Positions 45,385 to 58,175 of a stretch of DNA of 64,000 bases are shown here, in pieces. Numbering within the stretch: position 1 is the stretch's first letter; each line of letters begins with the position of its first letter. The notes below the pieces were generated by a model. The model worked only from the letters and a program-made list of their open reading frames with translations, did not search any database and was not told the origin of the DNA. Source of the DNA: Vombatus ursinus (lineage: Eukaryota > Chordata > Mammalia > Diprotodontia > Vombatidae); assembly GCF_900497805.2 (NCBI RefSeq), contig NW_020954719.1, positions 5,701,699 through 5,765,698 of the forward strand. Reading direction: 5' to 3'. The translations under genes and the position numbers were made by a program.

Positions 45385-46740
45385 AGTGAGGCACTGTGTG
45401 ATATCCTTCACAAAGTATTTATTAAGAGTCTGCACTTAGACACTATACAAAATGCTAGGGATACAAGTACAATAACAAGTATATATAAAAATATATATAC
45501 AGCCAAATATAAAGTTTACAAATATGTACAAGGTAGTTAAATACAAGGCATTTGGGGAGGAAAGGCACTAGTAGTTGGGGGTGGGGGATAAATCAGGAAA
45601 GGCTTCATATAGAAGATGGTGCCTGAGCTATATCTTAAAGCAAGAGAGGAACTCTGTGAGGCAGAGATAAAGAGAAGAGTCATTCTAGGTATGAGGAATG
45701 ACATTCAAGGTCACTGAAGATGGATTTCAGTGACTTATATTTACAATATAATTTATCTTTTTTCTGAAACTACTGAAATCCCATCTTACAATTGTGTTTC
45801 TTCAAGCACATTATTTTTACCAACTTTTATTAAAACAAAGTTCTTTTCCTCTTCTTTTAGGCATTAACATGTCTATAACAACAACAATGCCTTGTATCCT
45901 TTAATTGGTTGGTTAGTCAATAGACATTTATTATGCCCCTACTATGTACCAGGCACTATGCCAAGCCCTGGGTATACAAAGGAAGGTTAGTGACAGTCCA
46001 TGCTCTCAGGGAGCTCACAGTCGAATGGCAGAGTTATGGGGTGATGGGGGGGGCAAGGTATAACATTCAAATAACTATGTACAAATAAGGTATCTACAGG
46101 ATCAATCGGAAATAATTAGCAGAGGAAAGGCACTAGAATTAAGGGTGATCATTAAATGCTTCCTGTAAAACATAGGATTTCAGCTGGGGCTTAAAGGAAT
46201 CCAGAAAAGCCAGGAGGCAGAAGTGAGGAGGGAAAGCATTCCAGGTATGTGGGACAGCCAAAAAAAATGTCTGGAGTAGGGAAATGAAGTGTTTTGTGCA
46301 AAGAACAGCAAGAAGGATACTGTCACTGGATGTTAGAGTACAACAGGGGGAGGTGTCGGGGGAAGGTATAAAGTATAAGAAGACTAGAGGCGGGGCAGGT
46401 TATGAAGGGCTTTGAATGCCTTTCAACAGAGGGTTTTATATTTGATCCCTCAGGTGACAAGGAGTCACTGGAGTTTTATAAGTAGTGGGGTAAACATTAT
46501 TGGACCTGCATTTTAGGAAGATCACTTTGACAGATGAGCAGAGGATGGATTGGGGTGGGGAGAGCCCTGAGGCAGGCAGACCAACCAGCAGGCTATTGCA
46601 ATAATTTAGCCATGAGGTGATGAGAGCCTGTATTACGGTGATGGCAGTGTCAGAGGAGAGGAGACATGTGAGAGATGTTACAAAGGTAAGGAACTTATGG
46701 GTCCTTCAGTAGAGTGTTGCCAGCAGCAGGAAGTTTATGC
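45385..46740 (+). repeat. long unassigned interspersed repeat
   Basis: The piece at 45915-46740 reads ACATTTATTATGCCCCTACT, ACCAGGCACTATGCCAAGCC, GGAAAGCATTCCAGGTATGT, TTATGAAGGGCTTTGAATGC, AAGATCACTTTGACAGATGA and CAGGCTATTGCAATAATTTA. Versions of this long text recur widely in mammalian DNA. A less complete copy lies at 45390-45720 and another at 54450-54985. No protein motif is visible. I do not recall the accepted family name, so I leave it unassigned. Confidence 0.65.
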
Positions 46741-46904
46741 ATTGGAAAGGATGGCCACTGACAGAAATCCAACACCTAGCCTAGCTAGCCCAAAGACATG
46801 GACCTAAAAAGAGAATAGCCAAGTCAAAGATGAAATGGTGATTCAGCATTCCTATGAAATGCTTCATCTTTTGATGTTTTAGATAATAACCTTCTGGTAG
46901 AGTT

Positions 46905-47440
46905 TAATGGGAGTTATTGTCCGTCCTGCATTTCCAAAGAGGACCAATGACATTTTAGGATGATGTCTTGACTCCTGCGTGTTATTAGATTTAAGTGAGG
47001 CAGAATTGCACAAAGACGTCAACCTCACTCTCTCTTCCAGAGTTAGGGATACCCAGTGGAAAGACAAAAGTCAGGAAGACTGGCGATGATCCTGGATGCA
47101 GTGGATGACCTCGGCATCTTTGATATCTGACCAAACTCCACGGCTGCTGCTTCAGCCACCTTCATGGCCATTGGAACAAACTGTTTTCATCTGCCCATTC
47201 ATCCAGGGGAATTCTTCACGTGCTTAGGGTAGACACTCCCCTAACTCACTGTTGGGTTTGAGGCCCCTCAGTTACCCTCAACCTGGTTTAGCCCATCTGC
47301 TAAGATGGCTTACTGGGTTGTGGCCTATGAGCATACTAGAGATTCTTGGAGCCACAGGGGATAAGTTAACTGTCAGGTGGACACCAAAGGTGGATGAGCA
47401 GCCCTGAAAAGCATTTGGCAAGCCCTCACACCAGAGTTGC
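46905..47440 (-). mobile_element. 3' region of the RTE-like LINE family
   Basis: In antisense it reads CATTTCCAAAGAGGACCAAT, GACATTTTAGGATGATGTCT, TTTAAGTGAGGCAGAATTGC, GATGCAGTGGATGACCTCGG and CCCCTAACTCACTGTTGGGT. Its left end is the complement of the TGATGTCATTTTGGTCCTCT end of the LINE at 13275-13300, so it belongs to the same family. It contains no intact coding sequence. Confidence 0.7.
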
Positions 47441-47644
47441 TAGTCCTTCTTAAACACCCATACACCCCATATTGGTAGTTATATAATAGTAGTAATAAAT
47501 TACTGCTCATTGTTTAAGACTTTATCATTGCTATGTTAAGGTTGCATAAATCTCCTTTTGTTAACTGTTCAATGACTTAGGAGTGCCTTATTTCTTCCCA
47601 CTATCAAATCTGAACAGGGTGCTGGTGTCACATCCATCTATAAC

Positions 47645-47725
47645 ATCTATCAACACTTTTCATTTTCTTCTTTTGTTAAATTTGCCAATCTGATGAGTGT
47701 GAGGTAGAGCTTCTCTATAGCTTTT
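47645..47725 (-). mobile_element. small L1 3' UTR fragment
   Basis: ACTTTTCATTTTCTTCTTTT, GCCAATCTGATGAGTGTGAG match the antisense L1 3' region seen at 41890-41950. Confidence 0.65.
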
Positions 47726-47744
47726 CAATGACCCTCTTAAACTG

Positions 47745-48250
47745 AGGTACCCTGTTTATTATTATTAGAACACAATACTCTAGATGAGGTCTGACAAGAA
47801 AAGACTACAGTGTCCCTGGAAGCTGTGCCCTTCTTAATTCAGCCCAAGACCACATTAGCTTCTTTGGCTGCTACATCACTTTGCTGACTTTAACTGAGTT
47901 TGCTGTTCACTAAAAATTCCCTTGTGCTTTACAAACTGCTATCCAAACATGCCTCCACCATTTTGTGCTTGTGAAGTTGTCTTTTTTTTTTTGTGCACAA
48001 GTGTAAAAATTTACACGTATCCCTATTGAATTTCATCTTACTAGATTTATCTCAATGTTCTTAGCCTGTCAAAATAATTTTAGATTTTGACTGACATTCA
48101 GTGTGTTAGTAACCACTGCCAGCTTTATGTCATAGACAAACAGCACAGAGCCACAACAGATCCCTGTATTTTTACAGTATAGACCACCAGCTACACTGAC
48201 TTTGAACCATTAATGACAAATTAATTGAATTGAATTCTTGAGTTAATAGG
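47745..48250 (-). mobile_element. CR1/L3-type LINE fragment
   Basis: The antisense text CTAGATGAGGTCTGACAAGA, AGCCCAAGACCACATTAGCT, TTTGGCTGCTACATCACTTT, CATCTTACTAGATTTATCTC and GTAACCACTGCCAGCTTTAT matches the 3' portion of the CR1/L3 group. That group predates the marsupial-placental split. It is strongly eroded. Confidence 0.75.
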
Positions 48251-48259
48251 TTTTGTGAC

Positions 48260-49199
48260 CTTGAGTAAGACCTTGGTGGAATAACAGAGAATCAGTCAGT
48301 CTAACAGGGAAGAATAAAATACCATACATGGAATACTGCTTTAGTCCTGGCAGCCACGTTTTAAAAATGAGATTGACTAATTGCCATTAAGGAGGGCAAG
48401 CACATACTTTGGAAATCTTAAAGAGCAATGAAAATATGAAATCTTATCATCATCATTATTATTCAGTGATGAACAAAAGAGAGCAGAGATTTAAGGAATG
48501 GGTAGTTCTCAGTAAGGGAATAAGACAGGAAATTTTTCTTGGCATGCCGGTCTTTCCTTTGGGATGTTAAACTACCTAGATATGCTCAGTCACATAACCC
48601 ATTGCTCCCAGTGACCTGATATAGAGGTGTATATCACTCTTATTGAAGAGGTAAGAGATATAGATGACTGGGTTCATTTAACAAATAAAGGGCTGTTCCT
48701 ATCCACCAGGTTACTTAGGAGTGCAGGTTGTCTTATTTCTAGCTACATCTTTGTTTCGTTTCTTTCCCAGGTATTGGAAGAGATGAGGAAAGAACATTTA
48801 TGAAGGGCTAATATGGACAAAATGTTTGCTAGGTTTTCCGGAAAGACTGGATTGTAGATATGCAACTACAATAATCTAGGAGGTGCCTAACCATTCTCAG
48901 TTTCTGTGCTTACTGCCAGTGGTCCACACAGCAGCACCAGATGGACAGCAATCTCTCCCTTGCTTTTGGAAGGGGTGCCCCCATTCACAGGGTACTTTGA
49001 GAGCTCCCGAAGTCCCCAAGGACTAGAAGAGAGGGGAATGAAGCATGACCCCAGCTCCAGTTACTCAGTCTGAGAAAGACTGAGAAAGAAACCTAGCTCA
49101 GGGTGATTCCCAAAAGAACTGTGTGTGTATTTTCCCAGGGTGATTCTCAAGGGGAGCCATTATGTGTGTGTGTTTCCAGAAGTTGCAGGGAACCCAGGG

Positions 49200-49200
<1 letters not shown>
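48260..49200. other. unannotated flank upstream of CCDC184
   Basis: It may hold more CR1/L3 debris at 48290-48450. No exon or regulatory cluster stands out. Confidence 0.35.
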
Positions 49201-49204
<4 letters not shown>

Positions 49205-49250
<46 letters not shown>

Positions 49251-49260
49251 NNNNNNNNNN

Positions 49261-49308
<48 letters not shown>
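49205..49308. repeat. (CT)n microsatellite containing a 10-N assembly gap
   Basis: Pure CT repeats lie on both sides of ten N at 49251-49260. The gap is probably a placeholder for unresolved repeat, so the true length is unknown. The tract is a polypyrimidine mirror repeat about 280 bp upstream of the CCDC184 promoter motifs. Confidence 0.96.
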
Positions 49309-49312
<4 letters not shown>

Positions 49313-49590
49313 CCCTTTCTCAAGGGGAACCACTGCTCTGTTGCTGTGTTGCTGTGGGGTTTATGCTGCAAACTGCAGTCTCACTCTTCCCCAATGAACA
49401 TTAATCCTGCCCTTTTGCTTTCTTTCCAGCCCCTAGGCCAGAGGAACAACTACAGCTCCCCCACAGTCTGAGACTGGCTCCGGGGGCAGATTGCGGTCCT
49501 CCACCATCATCTTGGGTATACCCCCTCTCCCCCACCCCCGCCTCCCTCCTATCTCTTTTTTTGACTCGGCTCTCTGGTCCTCCTTTCCTA

Positions 49591-49640
49591 GTTGCCATGG
49601 AGACTCACGTCATATACGTGCCGTGCGTCGCCTTGGAAAC
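49591..49640 (+). promoter_or_regulatory. CCDC184: X-box / CRE / X-box cluster upstream of CCDC184
   Basis: GTTGCCATGGAGAC (49591-49604) and GTCGCCTTGGAAAC (49627-49640) both fit the RFX X-box pattern GTnRCC-n(0-3)-RGnnAC. Between them is TCACGTCA (49605-49612), a CRE-like element touching the first X-box. No TATA box is present. The transcription start is probably just downstream, near 49650-49750. RFX and CREB/ATF binding is an inference from motif match. Confidence 0.5.
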
Positions 49641-49710
49641 AGAGGAGCATCCGAGGCGCGGCTGGGAAACCCGCCCCTCTCCGCCTCTCTTCAGCGGCCG
49701 CTGCCAGTTA

Positions 49711-50608
<898 letters not shown>

Positions 50609-50931
50609 GGAGGCTCCAGCGGGGGGCAGTAGCTCCGAGGCACGGTTTTGGGTTTTTGGTGCATGATGATGAGGGAACTGGACAACTCGGTGCAGCATGC
50701 TTCACTTGGGTGTCTGCTGTGGGATGCTAGGCAGAGACTCCTCTAAAGAGGAACCTGTGATGAACGGGATCATCATGGATTCTTCCTGCCTAACAGACAG
50801 AATGACTGGCAAAGAGGCTAACAGGGAAAGGTGAAATGCAAGGGAGAGGAAACCATTGGGCATCTCTGGACTCCCGTCCATACTAACCCTGCCCTTGCCC
50901 CCCGCCAATACAAGAGCCCCTGAATTGTGTA

Positions 50932-50937
50932 AATAAA
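50932..50937 (+). terminator. CCDC184: proximal poly(A) signal of CCDC184
   Basis: Canonical AATAAA about 325 bp past the stop codon, just after the CpG island ends. Confidence 0.55.
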
Positions 50938-51818
50938 ATTCTGCTTTTCATATTCTGAAGATGTACTCCTTAGGACTGAGGCAAATTAGATCCCTAGAGA
51001 TGTATATAGAAATTAAGGAATTGGGGCTTTTGTTTTGGCAGCAAGAAACACCCCTCTGCTGAAACCCACTGACAGTGCTGCTGCCAAAGCCCCTTACCCC
51101 AGTACAGAGATCTCTACACCTTCTTGTTGGTTAAGGAAGCTTGAGGAATGAACTGCATGCAGCCCAGGGAGTGTGAATGAAGGGGGTTCCAAAGGCATCT
51201 GGGCTAAAAGGCAATGGCTCTCAATGTGCATGAAGATTTGTTAGCTCAACTTTTAGGATATTGCATGCTGAGAAGATCCTGCTTTGTTATGACTTCTCCT
51301 GGGATTGCATATCATTGGGGTTTTAGGAACAAGGACCCCAGATCCCAGGCAGAGACTTGGGAACTCGGAGACACAGGGATGCTCAGCAACAGCAGTCTTG
51401 GGGTGCTCCTGGGGGCTCTTGGGTACCACAGCCAAGATCTGTCTCTCCTGGCCAGATTTGCTTAACTCCAGTTCCTTTCCTTGCCAAAATTTCCCCTCTT
51501 GTAGCCAGCCACTCTGTGTTGCCTCCATGATGTCCCGTGTTATGTTATATGTGACCACTGTGTTGTAGTGTGTGAGCCCCGAGGGACAGAGTTTGTGGTT
51601 CACATGTCTGGTTCAGAGGGTTTGAGACCCCTTTGTGAGCCCCACACTATCATGACGCTTCCCCCCAACCCCTTCAGGGCATGGAGCATGTGGTTGTCCT
51701 GGGGTTCTGTAAATGATGTGCTGCTTTCCTTCCCCTTACAAGTAGTGACTCTGTGTGCCCTATCCCCTGCTCCTGTGTACCCTTTTTTCTTAGTGCTTTC
51801 CTCAATGTTGACCTTAAT

Positions 51819-51824
51819 AATAAA
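51819..51824 (+). terminator. CCDC184: distal poly(A) signal of CCDC184
   Basis: Canonical AATAAA, with GTCCTGGGGGCATGGTCTGG about 35 bp downstream as a possible GU-rich element. A SINE begins about 110 bp further on. Confidence 0.6.
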
Positions 51825-51934
51825 GAGGCGTCATCTCCCCTCCTTGCTGACTGGTCCTGGGGGCATGGTCTGGCTGTCCATTGTATTCTGTATGATGCAG
51901 GGCCCAGAGCAGAGCAGAGAGCCACACAAACTCA

Positions 51935-52190
51935 GGGGAAGTGTGTGTAGTGGAAAAAGCTCCAGAAGACCTGAATTTGAATCCTGGCTTTGCCATTTTA
52001 CAGTTCAGCTTTGAGCAAGTCACTTAACTTCTCTGGGATTTAGCTTTCTAATAGTAAAAATAGCTAATATTTGGGGTTGGACTAGATAATAGGGCTAGCA
52101 TTTAGACAGTGTTGTAAAGTTTGCAAAGCACCTTACATATCTTGTGTCACTTGATTTCTAGATAATCCCTTCCACCTCTAAAGCCTGTAA
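51935..52190 (+). repeat. MIR-type SINE
   Basis: GTGTGTAGTGGAAAAAGCTC, GAATTTGAATCCTGGCTTTG, GAGCAAGTCACTTAACTTCT and a tail with GCATTTAGACAGTGTTGTAA, CAAAGCACCTTACATA. This is a well-preserved MIR/Ther1 plan. Confidence 0.8.
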
Positions 52191-54435
52191 TGCTGATTCA
52201 CCACCCTTTATCCTCCCTGACCAAGGCCATGACCCCCATGCCCAAGGAGATGTTGGGCCTGAGTTAGTGGCTGGTTCTGCCTAACTTCTCTGTCCTTGGC
52301 CAGAACTAAAGTTGAAGCAAGAATTTCAGCTGAGATATGGTAGAAGGGCTCTTGTCCAGTGAGGCATTTTGCATCAATATACCTGAATTTCCCAATGCAC
52401 CACACATTGGAAGAGGGAAACCTCTTTCCACAGAAGAGGGGTAAGGAGGTTTTCAGGGAGGGGAGAAGCACAAAAGAATGATGGGTTCTCTTCAGAAGAC
52501 TAAAGTACTCCTTTCAGCCTCTAATGGAGAGAGACAATTTGGTTTCCTTAATATCACTGTGTAGAAGTTTCCTAAGGCTGCCTTGGGGGCTGTACTTGCA
52601 AACTCTGGGGGATCTGCAGTAGCCTAGAGTGCTTCTGGGTAGGCCCCTTTAGTAATCCAAATTTACTGGGAAGGGTTCTGGGTGACCCTGTTTCATTCTG
52701 TCCTTGTCTTTATCCCCAATATATTTGAGTCAGGAGAGATGGGGAATTCCAAACTGATCAGTTGTTGAGGGCTGATTTGAACCTGAAAGTATTTATCCTC
52801 TGGTGCAATTGTGTGCTAAATGGAACTTCAAATCCCACCCTGTACCCACAGGGTGGTCAGGGGAGTCCTAGAACCATCATGGTGTTCAGGAATCTGTGCC
52901 AGGTTGCTTCACAGCTAGAACTAAGCTAGTGTATATAGGCACTTATGGATGTATATAAGGAAGAGTCCCTGGGGAAATTATGACTGTCATAGTTCCAGCA
53001 GCTGGTAGCATTCATTAGAATCTAAAGCGATGGCGATTCCCTTATCCCTCTATGGTCTGAGAGCTGTAATGAGAACAATCCTTAATTTTTCTTGTTGCAG
53101 TTTTAGTCTTTTATTCTACCTTCAGGTTAGATGAAAAACAATCCCCTTTGTCCTACTCCTTACAGTCTGCAGTTTTACTTCTTTGGCAAGGACATCACTA
53201 AGATGGAAGACTAGGACTGCTCCTTGAGAAGAAGGGAGCTATTATTCCTTGAGGATTCTTAGTCCCAACTGTACTCTGGTACCTCATCCATTTCCTTCAA
53301 ACCAGGACTAGGAACAAATTCCAGTAATATCTCAAATCTCTTTAGTCATAGGAAGAACCCCGGCTAAGTCTATCTCCTAAGGACACCTGTTTTGGACCCT
53401 GACTCCATTTCATAGGGTTGTGATGGGGAAAGTCTGTTGTAATCTTTAAAAGTACTATAGATCGGTCACCTATTTCATCATTTCTTATAGAATCCAGTGT
53501 TTAGTACAGTGCCTGGAATATAGTAGACACGTATTAACTATTCTTCAAACTGAATTAATGATTGAGCATAAATTCCATGCCTTACCCCGTTTTCCTTTTT
53601 ATTACCTGTCCCTTGTTATATACTCCTGATGAATGGGATATAGGACCAATTGGTAGGGGGAAAAGAGTAGACAAACACCAAAATGGCAAATCTCAGTATG
53701 TAACAATCACATTTCATAATAGCTAAAAATTGCCCAAGAATAAATGGCTGAGGATGACCCCATTTTGTATATCCCTTTGGGGTCTTAGTATCTTCTGTAT
53801 TTGCCTAGATGGTTCACAAAAATCCATCGACTTAACAATTTTTACTGTCAAAAAGTTATCTCTTCATTAGTCTAAATCTCTTCTGCCACATAATTTTCAA
53901 GGGATATAAAGAACAATGTCTCTCATCCTTCACAAAGTTAAATACTATTACTACTTATCTGTCTTTGATCTTCTAGTCTTTGCCCATGGATCTCATTCTC
54001 TAGTCCTGTTACCCTATTTGTGTGTCTCCTCAGATCCTGCTAGATATTTTCCCATGTGCCTCTTTAGCTGAGGCTCATGATAGGGCCTAGAGTTCTAGTA
54101 AGTTTGTGTCTAGTCTTGAAAATTGAGAACCTAAGGAAGCTTCCTTAGGTCCATGAGCAATGATCCTCTGTGGAAAGGTTGCTGTAATACCAGGGGCTTT
54201 AGCCTTGTATGTGAGGCCACTGTCAACAAACATTAGAATTTTCAAACAGTCTTACCAAAGTTACTGTTTGCAGAGCACACTACTAAGCACTATGGAGTAA
54301 TATGCAAGAAATAGACAGTATGGTGTTAGTTCCTGATCTTAAGGGAATGAAATGCATGTATGAATCTGAAATGATTTTGGTGGACTTTGGAATATCTATG
54401 GAATATTGAAACAGATTTAAAAATATATAAAATTG
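52191..54435. other. unannotated intergenic stretch
   Basis: It contains an L2-like end near 53495-53570 (ACAGTGCCTGGAATATAGTA). Otherwise it looks single copy, with no exon or RNA gene visible. Confidence 0.4.
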
Positions 54436-54449
54436 AATTAATATATCAA

Positions 54450-54985
54450 ATTGAATTCAACAAACATTAAGCACCTATTATGTGCAAAGCTCTGCAAATA
54501 CCATGATAAAACATAGATTTTGTTCTTAAGTAGGGAGGGAAGGAGGGAAGGATACAAATAATTTGATTGAAGGGAAAGAGTGTGAAAAGGAGAGGTACAT
54601 CTGAAGAGGGAAAGTCCAAGACCATTATCACTTGGGGCATGAGGTAAGGCTTTAAAGTAGAGGTGATATCTTAAATAGGTCTTGAAGGAATCAGTCAATA
54701 AATATAAAGGACTAACTATGTGCCAGGCACTGTAATATACTAGGTGCTGGGGAGGCAAGAATAAAGAGGGAAACAATCTCCATTTGAAAATAGCTTACTT
54801 TATGGGAGAAAACTTCAAAAGCCAGAGAACAGCAGAAGTCTATTACAGGAATTCTATGGAAAAATGAGAATGGGGGATAAAAAGTAGTTCACTTCAGCTG
54901 GAACCTAGATTATGTGAAGGGGCATGAGGTAAGATTGGAAAGGTGGATTAGAGCCAAGTTGTGAAAGACCTTGAATGCTTCTGTC
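54450..54985 (+). repeat. second copy of the long unassigned repeat
   Basis: CAAACATTAAGCACCTATTA, TGTGCCAGGCACTGTAATAT and CAAGTTGTGAAAGACCTTGA match blocks of 45915-46430, but the order is broken and internal parts are lost. Confidence 0.5.
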
Positions 54986-55009
54986 TCCCTCTCTTCCTCT
55001 CTCCCTATG

Positions 55010-55058
55010 CCTCTCGCTGTGTTTCTCTGTCTCTGTCTATCTCTTTCTGTCTCTCTCT

Positions 55059-55104
<46 letters not shown>
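55010..55104. repeat. compound (CTCTGT/CT)n-(CA)n microsatellite
   Basis: TCTGTCTCTGTCTATCTC passes into pure CT, then at about 55075 into a pure CA run ending near 55103. Confidence 0.92.
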
Positions 55105-55106
<2 letters not shown>

Positions 55107-55906
55107 TCATTCTCCCCAGTAATGTGAAACTGAACAACTCTTTCTGCAACATGCTTCTAGAACCATTCCTTCCATGCTCCCTCAGACGTCCACTTCCACA
55201 GAGATCTCTGAGCTTCGTCCTTGAACCCTGTTGTCACCTCCTCATGCTCTTAAACCGGCACCTGCATCCCCATGAAGTCTTTGGTGCGTAGCTGCTTCTC
55301 CTACGCTCCTCCTCCACACGCCACACCCCCACCTTTAGCACTGCAGCATCTCCAGATCCAGAATATTTGAATTCAGTCTGTCACATAGGAATCAGAAGAG
55401 GAACTGTCTAGCTCCCCTTGTACTATATATGAAAAAGCCCCCTCAAGTGCTTCCTAGTTAGCACTTTGCTGTTCTTCTTTCTTCCTGTTGCTCTTCAACA
55501 GGACTGAGGCTGAGGGCTACTGAAGGAACAACCCAAATCTCTGAGTCAAGGTTGAGGTCTGTTCTCTTGAGATGATGCTAGAATATGAAAGTCTCACTGG
55601 GGTCTCCTTCTTATCCCCAGACTCCAGACCCATCTGACCCCTGCCTCCTTGGGGCCAGAAGGAGAGTGATCCCCTCTTTCCTAGATTTTTATCTTATTCT
55701 GGGGGCTGAGTCCCTTCTGTTCAATGAGCCTAAACTCAGGTTTCTGCCGTTGCAGTGGAACTGTGAGTGAATCTGTGTATGTGTGTGTGTGTGATCTCAG
55801 ACTGATCCAAGGGAGAGCCATTGCCCAGCTCTACTTTCATAGTGTAGCTACACTGCCTGTACCAATAGGACGAGTGCATAGGACAAGTACACTTGACCTC
55901 CACAAC

Positions 55907-55941
<35 letters not shown>

Positions 55942-57420
55942 TTCCCAAAACAGTTCTTGGGAAATCTCATAAGCCCACAATTCAGATATAACATACAAGA
56001 CGGAATCTTTATTACAGTTTTTCATCATAATTCTTTCTCTTGGTTTTTCTCTGCATAGGCACGCACTAGGACTCAGGTCACTACCTTGCATTCTCTCAGA
56101 TTAGGTCTGAGTGAACAGCCAGGGCTTTCCAGATTTGTTCTCCAGAACAAAGCATCTGTCTGTCTATGGCTCAGTCTCTCATTCTGCCTGCCTCCCTCCT
56201 TCCTAGCTAGAGCTCATTTACATTCCTTTCAGTCTCCCAAGCAGAAGCAGTCAGAAAGTTTACCTAATTTAATAGCCACCATTCAAGATACTTGCTAGGG
56301 AAGCATATAAACCAGGCAGGGGATGCACACAGCTGCAATGACAGTGAGTAAGAAGAGAATTGGGTTCTAGGCTTTTCTGTCAAGGTTGGTGCTACTTCCA
56401 CAGAGGTGGAGAAATCAGGATTGCCACTTCCAAGATCCTGGCTCCACTGTACCTGGCTCTGACTCAGTGAGGCAGGAGTGAAGCAGCTTCCCACTTGCTC
56501 TCTGGTCTCCTAGGGGCTGCCATATTACAGAATGGAGTAGAAAATCCTCAGTGTCTTATTCCCAGACAAAGGGAAGGTACAGAGGGCTTATGAAGATCCC
56601 AAATACCATTTCTCTTCTCTTCCATCTCTGTTTGCTTTTTTGAAGTTTGTACCACTCCCTAAAATAACCTCCTTTGTCCAGAGTGCAGGTTATCTCTCTT
56701 CCCCTAACCAGGCACTATGAATCCCACTGTGACCTATAGCCCAGGGATACCCATCTCATAAGGGGAAGAGTCTCATCTGAACTCACAGAGACCCAGATTT
56801 ATCTTGGGGGGAGGTCCTTACTCCAAATAAGAAGGACAGGTTTATTCTCTCTTTGGCTCATTGGAATAACTTTGAGGAAATCTTTAAAACAAGGTTTAGG
56901 TGTCTACGGTTTCCACAAAATGTGGGTAACAAAATCGCTTCTAAAAAGGATACCTAATGTACATTATGAATATCAGGTTTAGAGTAAGTCATATTTCTTT
57001 ATGACACAGAAATGTCATAAGATTGAACAGCCTCACAAATATGAGTTAACATGTATAGAAAATATAAAACACCTCAATGAGTCCATTATATTCATTATCC
57101 ATGTATACCCCAAAGGCTATTGTGGGAATTACGCACAGATATTTCGCTTTTACCTCAGACTTGTATTGTCTGAGCAACCAAAGAGGTCCAAATCTGCTTC
57201 CTGGCCAGCCAGGGCATGGTTTGGGCTTGCTTTCATCAATCAGTAACAAAAAAGCATCCATTTCTCAGGACTGCTGGTCCCTGGAAGTATAAGAAGTGCT
57301 AGAAGAGCACCAAAAGTAAAAAGCCCCCCAAATAAAGATGGAGCCTTTATCATTCTTCTTACACACCAGAATGGATGGTTTCTGCTGACTTGGTCACCAA
57401 TCATTTTCACCACTCTCCTG
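55105..57420. other. unannotated intergenic stretch
   Basis: It contains a (TATG)n run at 55910-55941 and little else that can be named. No exon is visible. Confidence 0.4.
55910..55941. repeat. (TATG)n microsatellite
   Basis: Seven or eight tandem TATG units. Confidence 0.92.
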
Positions 57421-57424
57421 TCAT

Positions 57425-57645
57425 TGTTGTCGAGAACATCCTTTGTTCTCGAAGAGAACCAATGACAAGAAGAGTGGTCTTGACTTGCAAGTGAGTTGGA
57501 TTTAAGTGAAGTAGGGCTGTGCAAAGTCATCAGCCTCAGTCTCTCCTCCAGAGTCATTCAGAGTCTAGTGGCAAACCTAGGTCAGGACAACTGGCAATTG
57601 GCCCCAGATGCAGTGGAAGACCTTGGCCTTTTTAAGCTAAGGTTT
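57425..57645 (-). mobile_element. 3' end of the RTE-like LINE family
   Basis: CCTTTGTTCTCGAAGAGAAC, AAGTGAGTTGGATTTAAGTG, GTCATCAGCCTCAGTCTCTC and GATGCAGTGGAAGACCTTGG match the same part of 46905-47100. It is short and 5'-truncated. Confidence 0.7.
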
Positions 57646-58175
57646 TTTTTCCGAGGTCTCAATACCCATTCAATAATTAAAGACTAAGTAAGAATTGAAG
57701 CAAAAGATGACCTAATTTGCCTTCTCAAAAGAATCAATTTGGGAGGGGTAGACCCTCAGGGATTCTGAATCCCTCCAGTCATGGGAACCACCAATAAAGA
57801 GTTCCTTTGTCCTTTATCAAATGACAAAGTCCTACAGCAAGAAGCCAGAGCACATGTTCCATAGAAAAGGACCAGAATCATATACTATGGAAGGTGCCCT
57901 AGTGCAAGCAAATCAGTGTTTTTCCCTGACTACTCTCACAACATTGGAAGATAAAGGGCCAAATACAACTGTGTCAGGATCTCAGAGTACTAGCAGAGGA
58001 TATTGATTGGAGGATGAATAAGTCAAAGCTCACATCCATTCTCTATAAATAGCTGGTTCCAGACAGCCATCCCATTAGGACACTAGGGCCTATCTGAATA
58101 CCACTTTCCTTTCCCCCCACTACCTTTTGCTCAGGGAATAATTAAATCAATAAATTCATTGCTATTGAAAGAAGT
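57646..58175. other. unannotated intergenic stretch
   Basis: No gene or nameable repeat. Confidence 0.35.

Larger units (their letters stand above)
50609..51845 (+). other. CCDC184: CCDC184 3' UTR
   Basis: This non-coding sequence follows the stop codon. AATAAA occurs at 50932-50937 and again at 51819-51824, the latter followed by GT-rich text. This predicts a short and a long 3' UTR of about 0.35 and 1.2 kb. The tract has no clear transposon, unlike the flanks on either side, which fits conserved UTR. Confidence 0.65.

Noticed and set aside
49103-49471. Open frames of alternating Ser-Leu (or Arg-Glu) over the CT repeat
   Set aside because: Pure microsatellite translation interrupted by N; not a protein.
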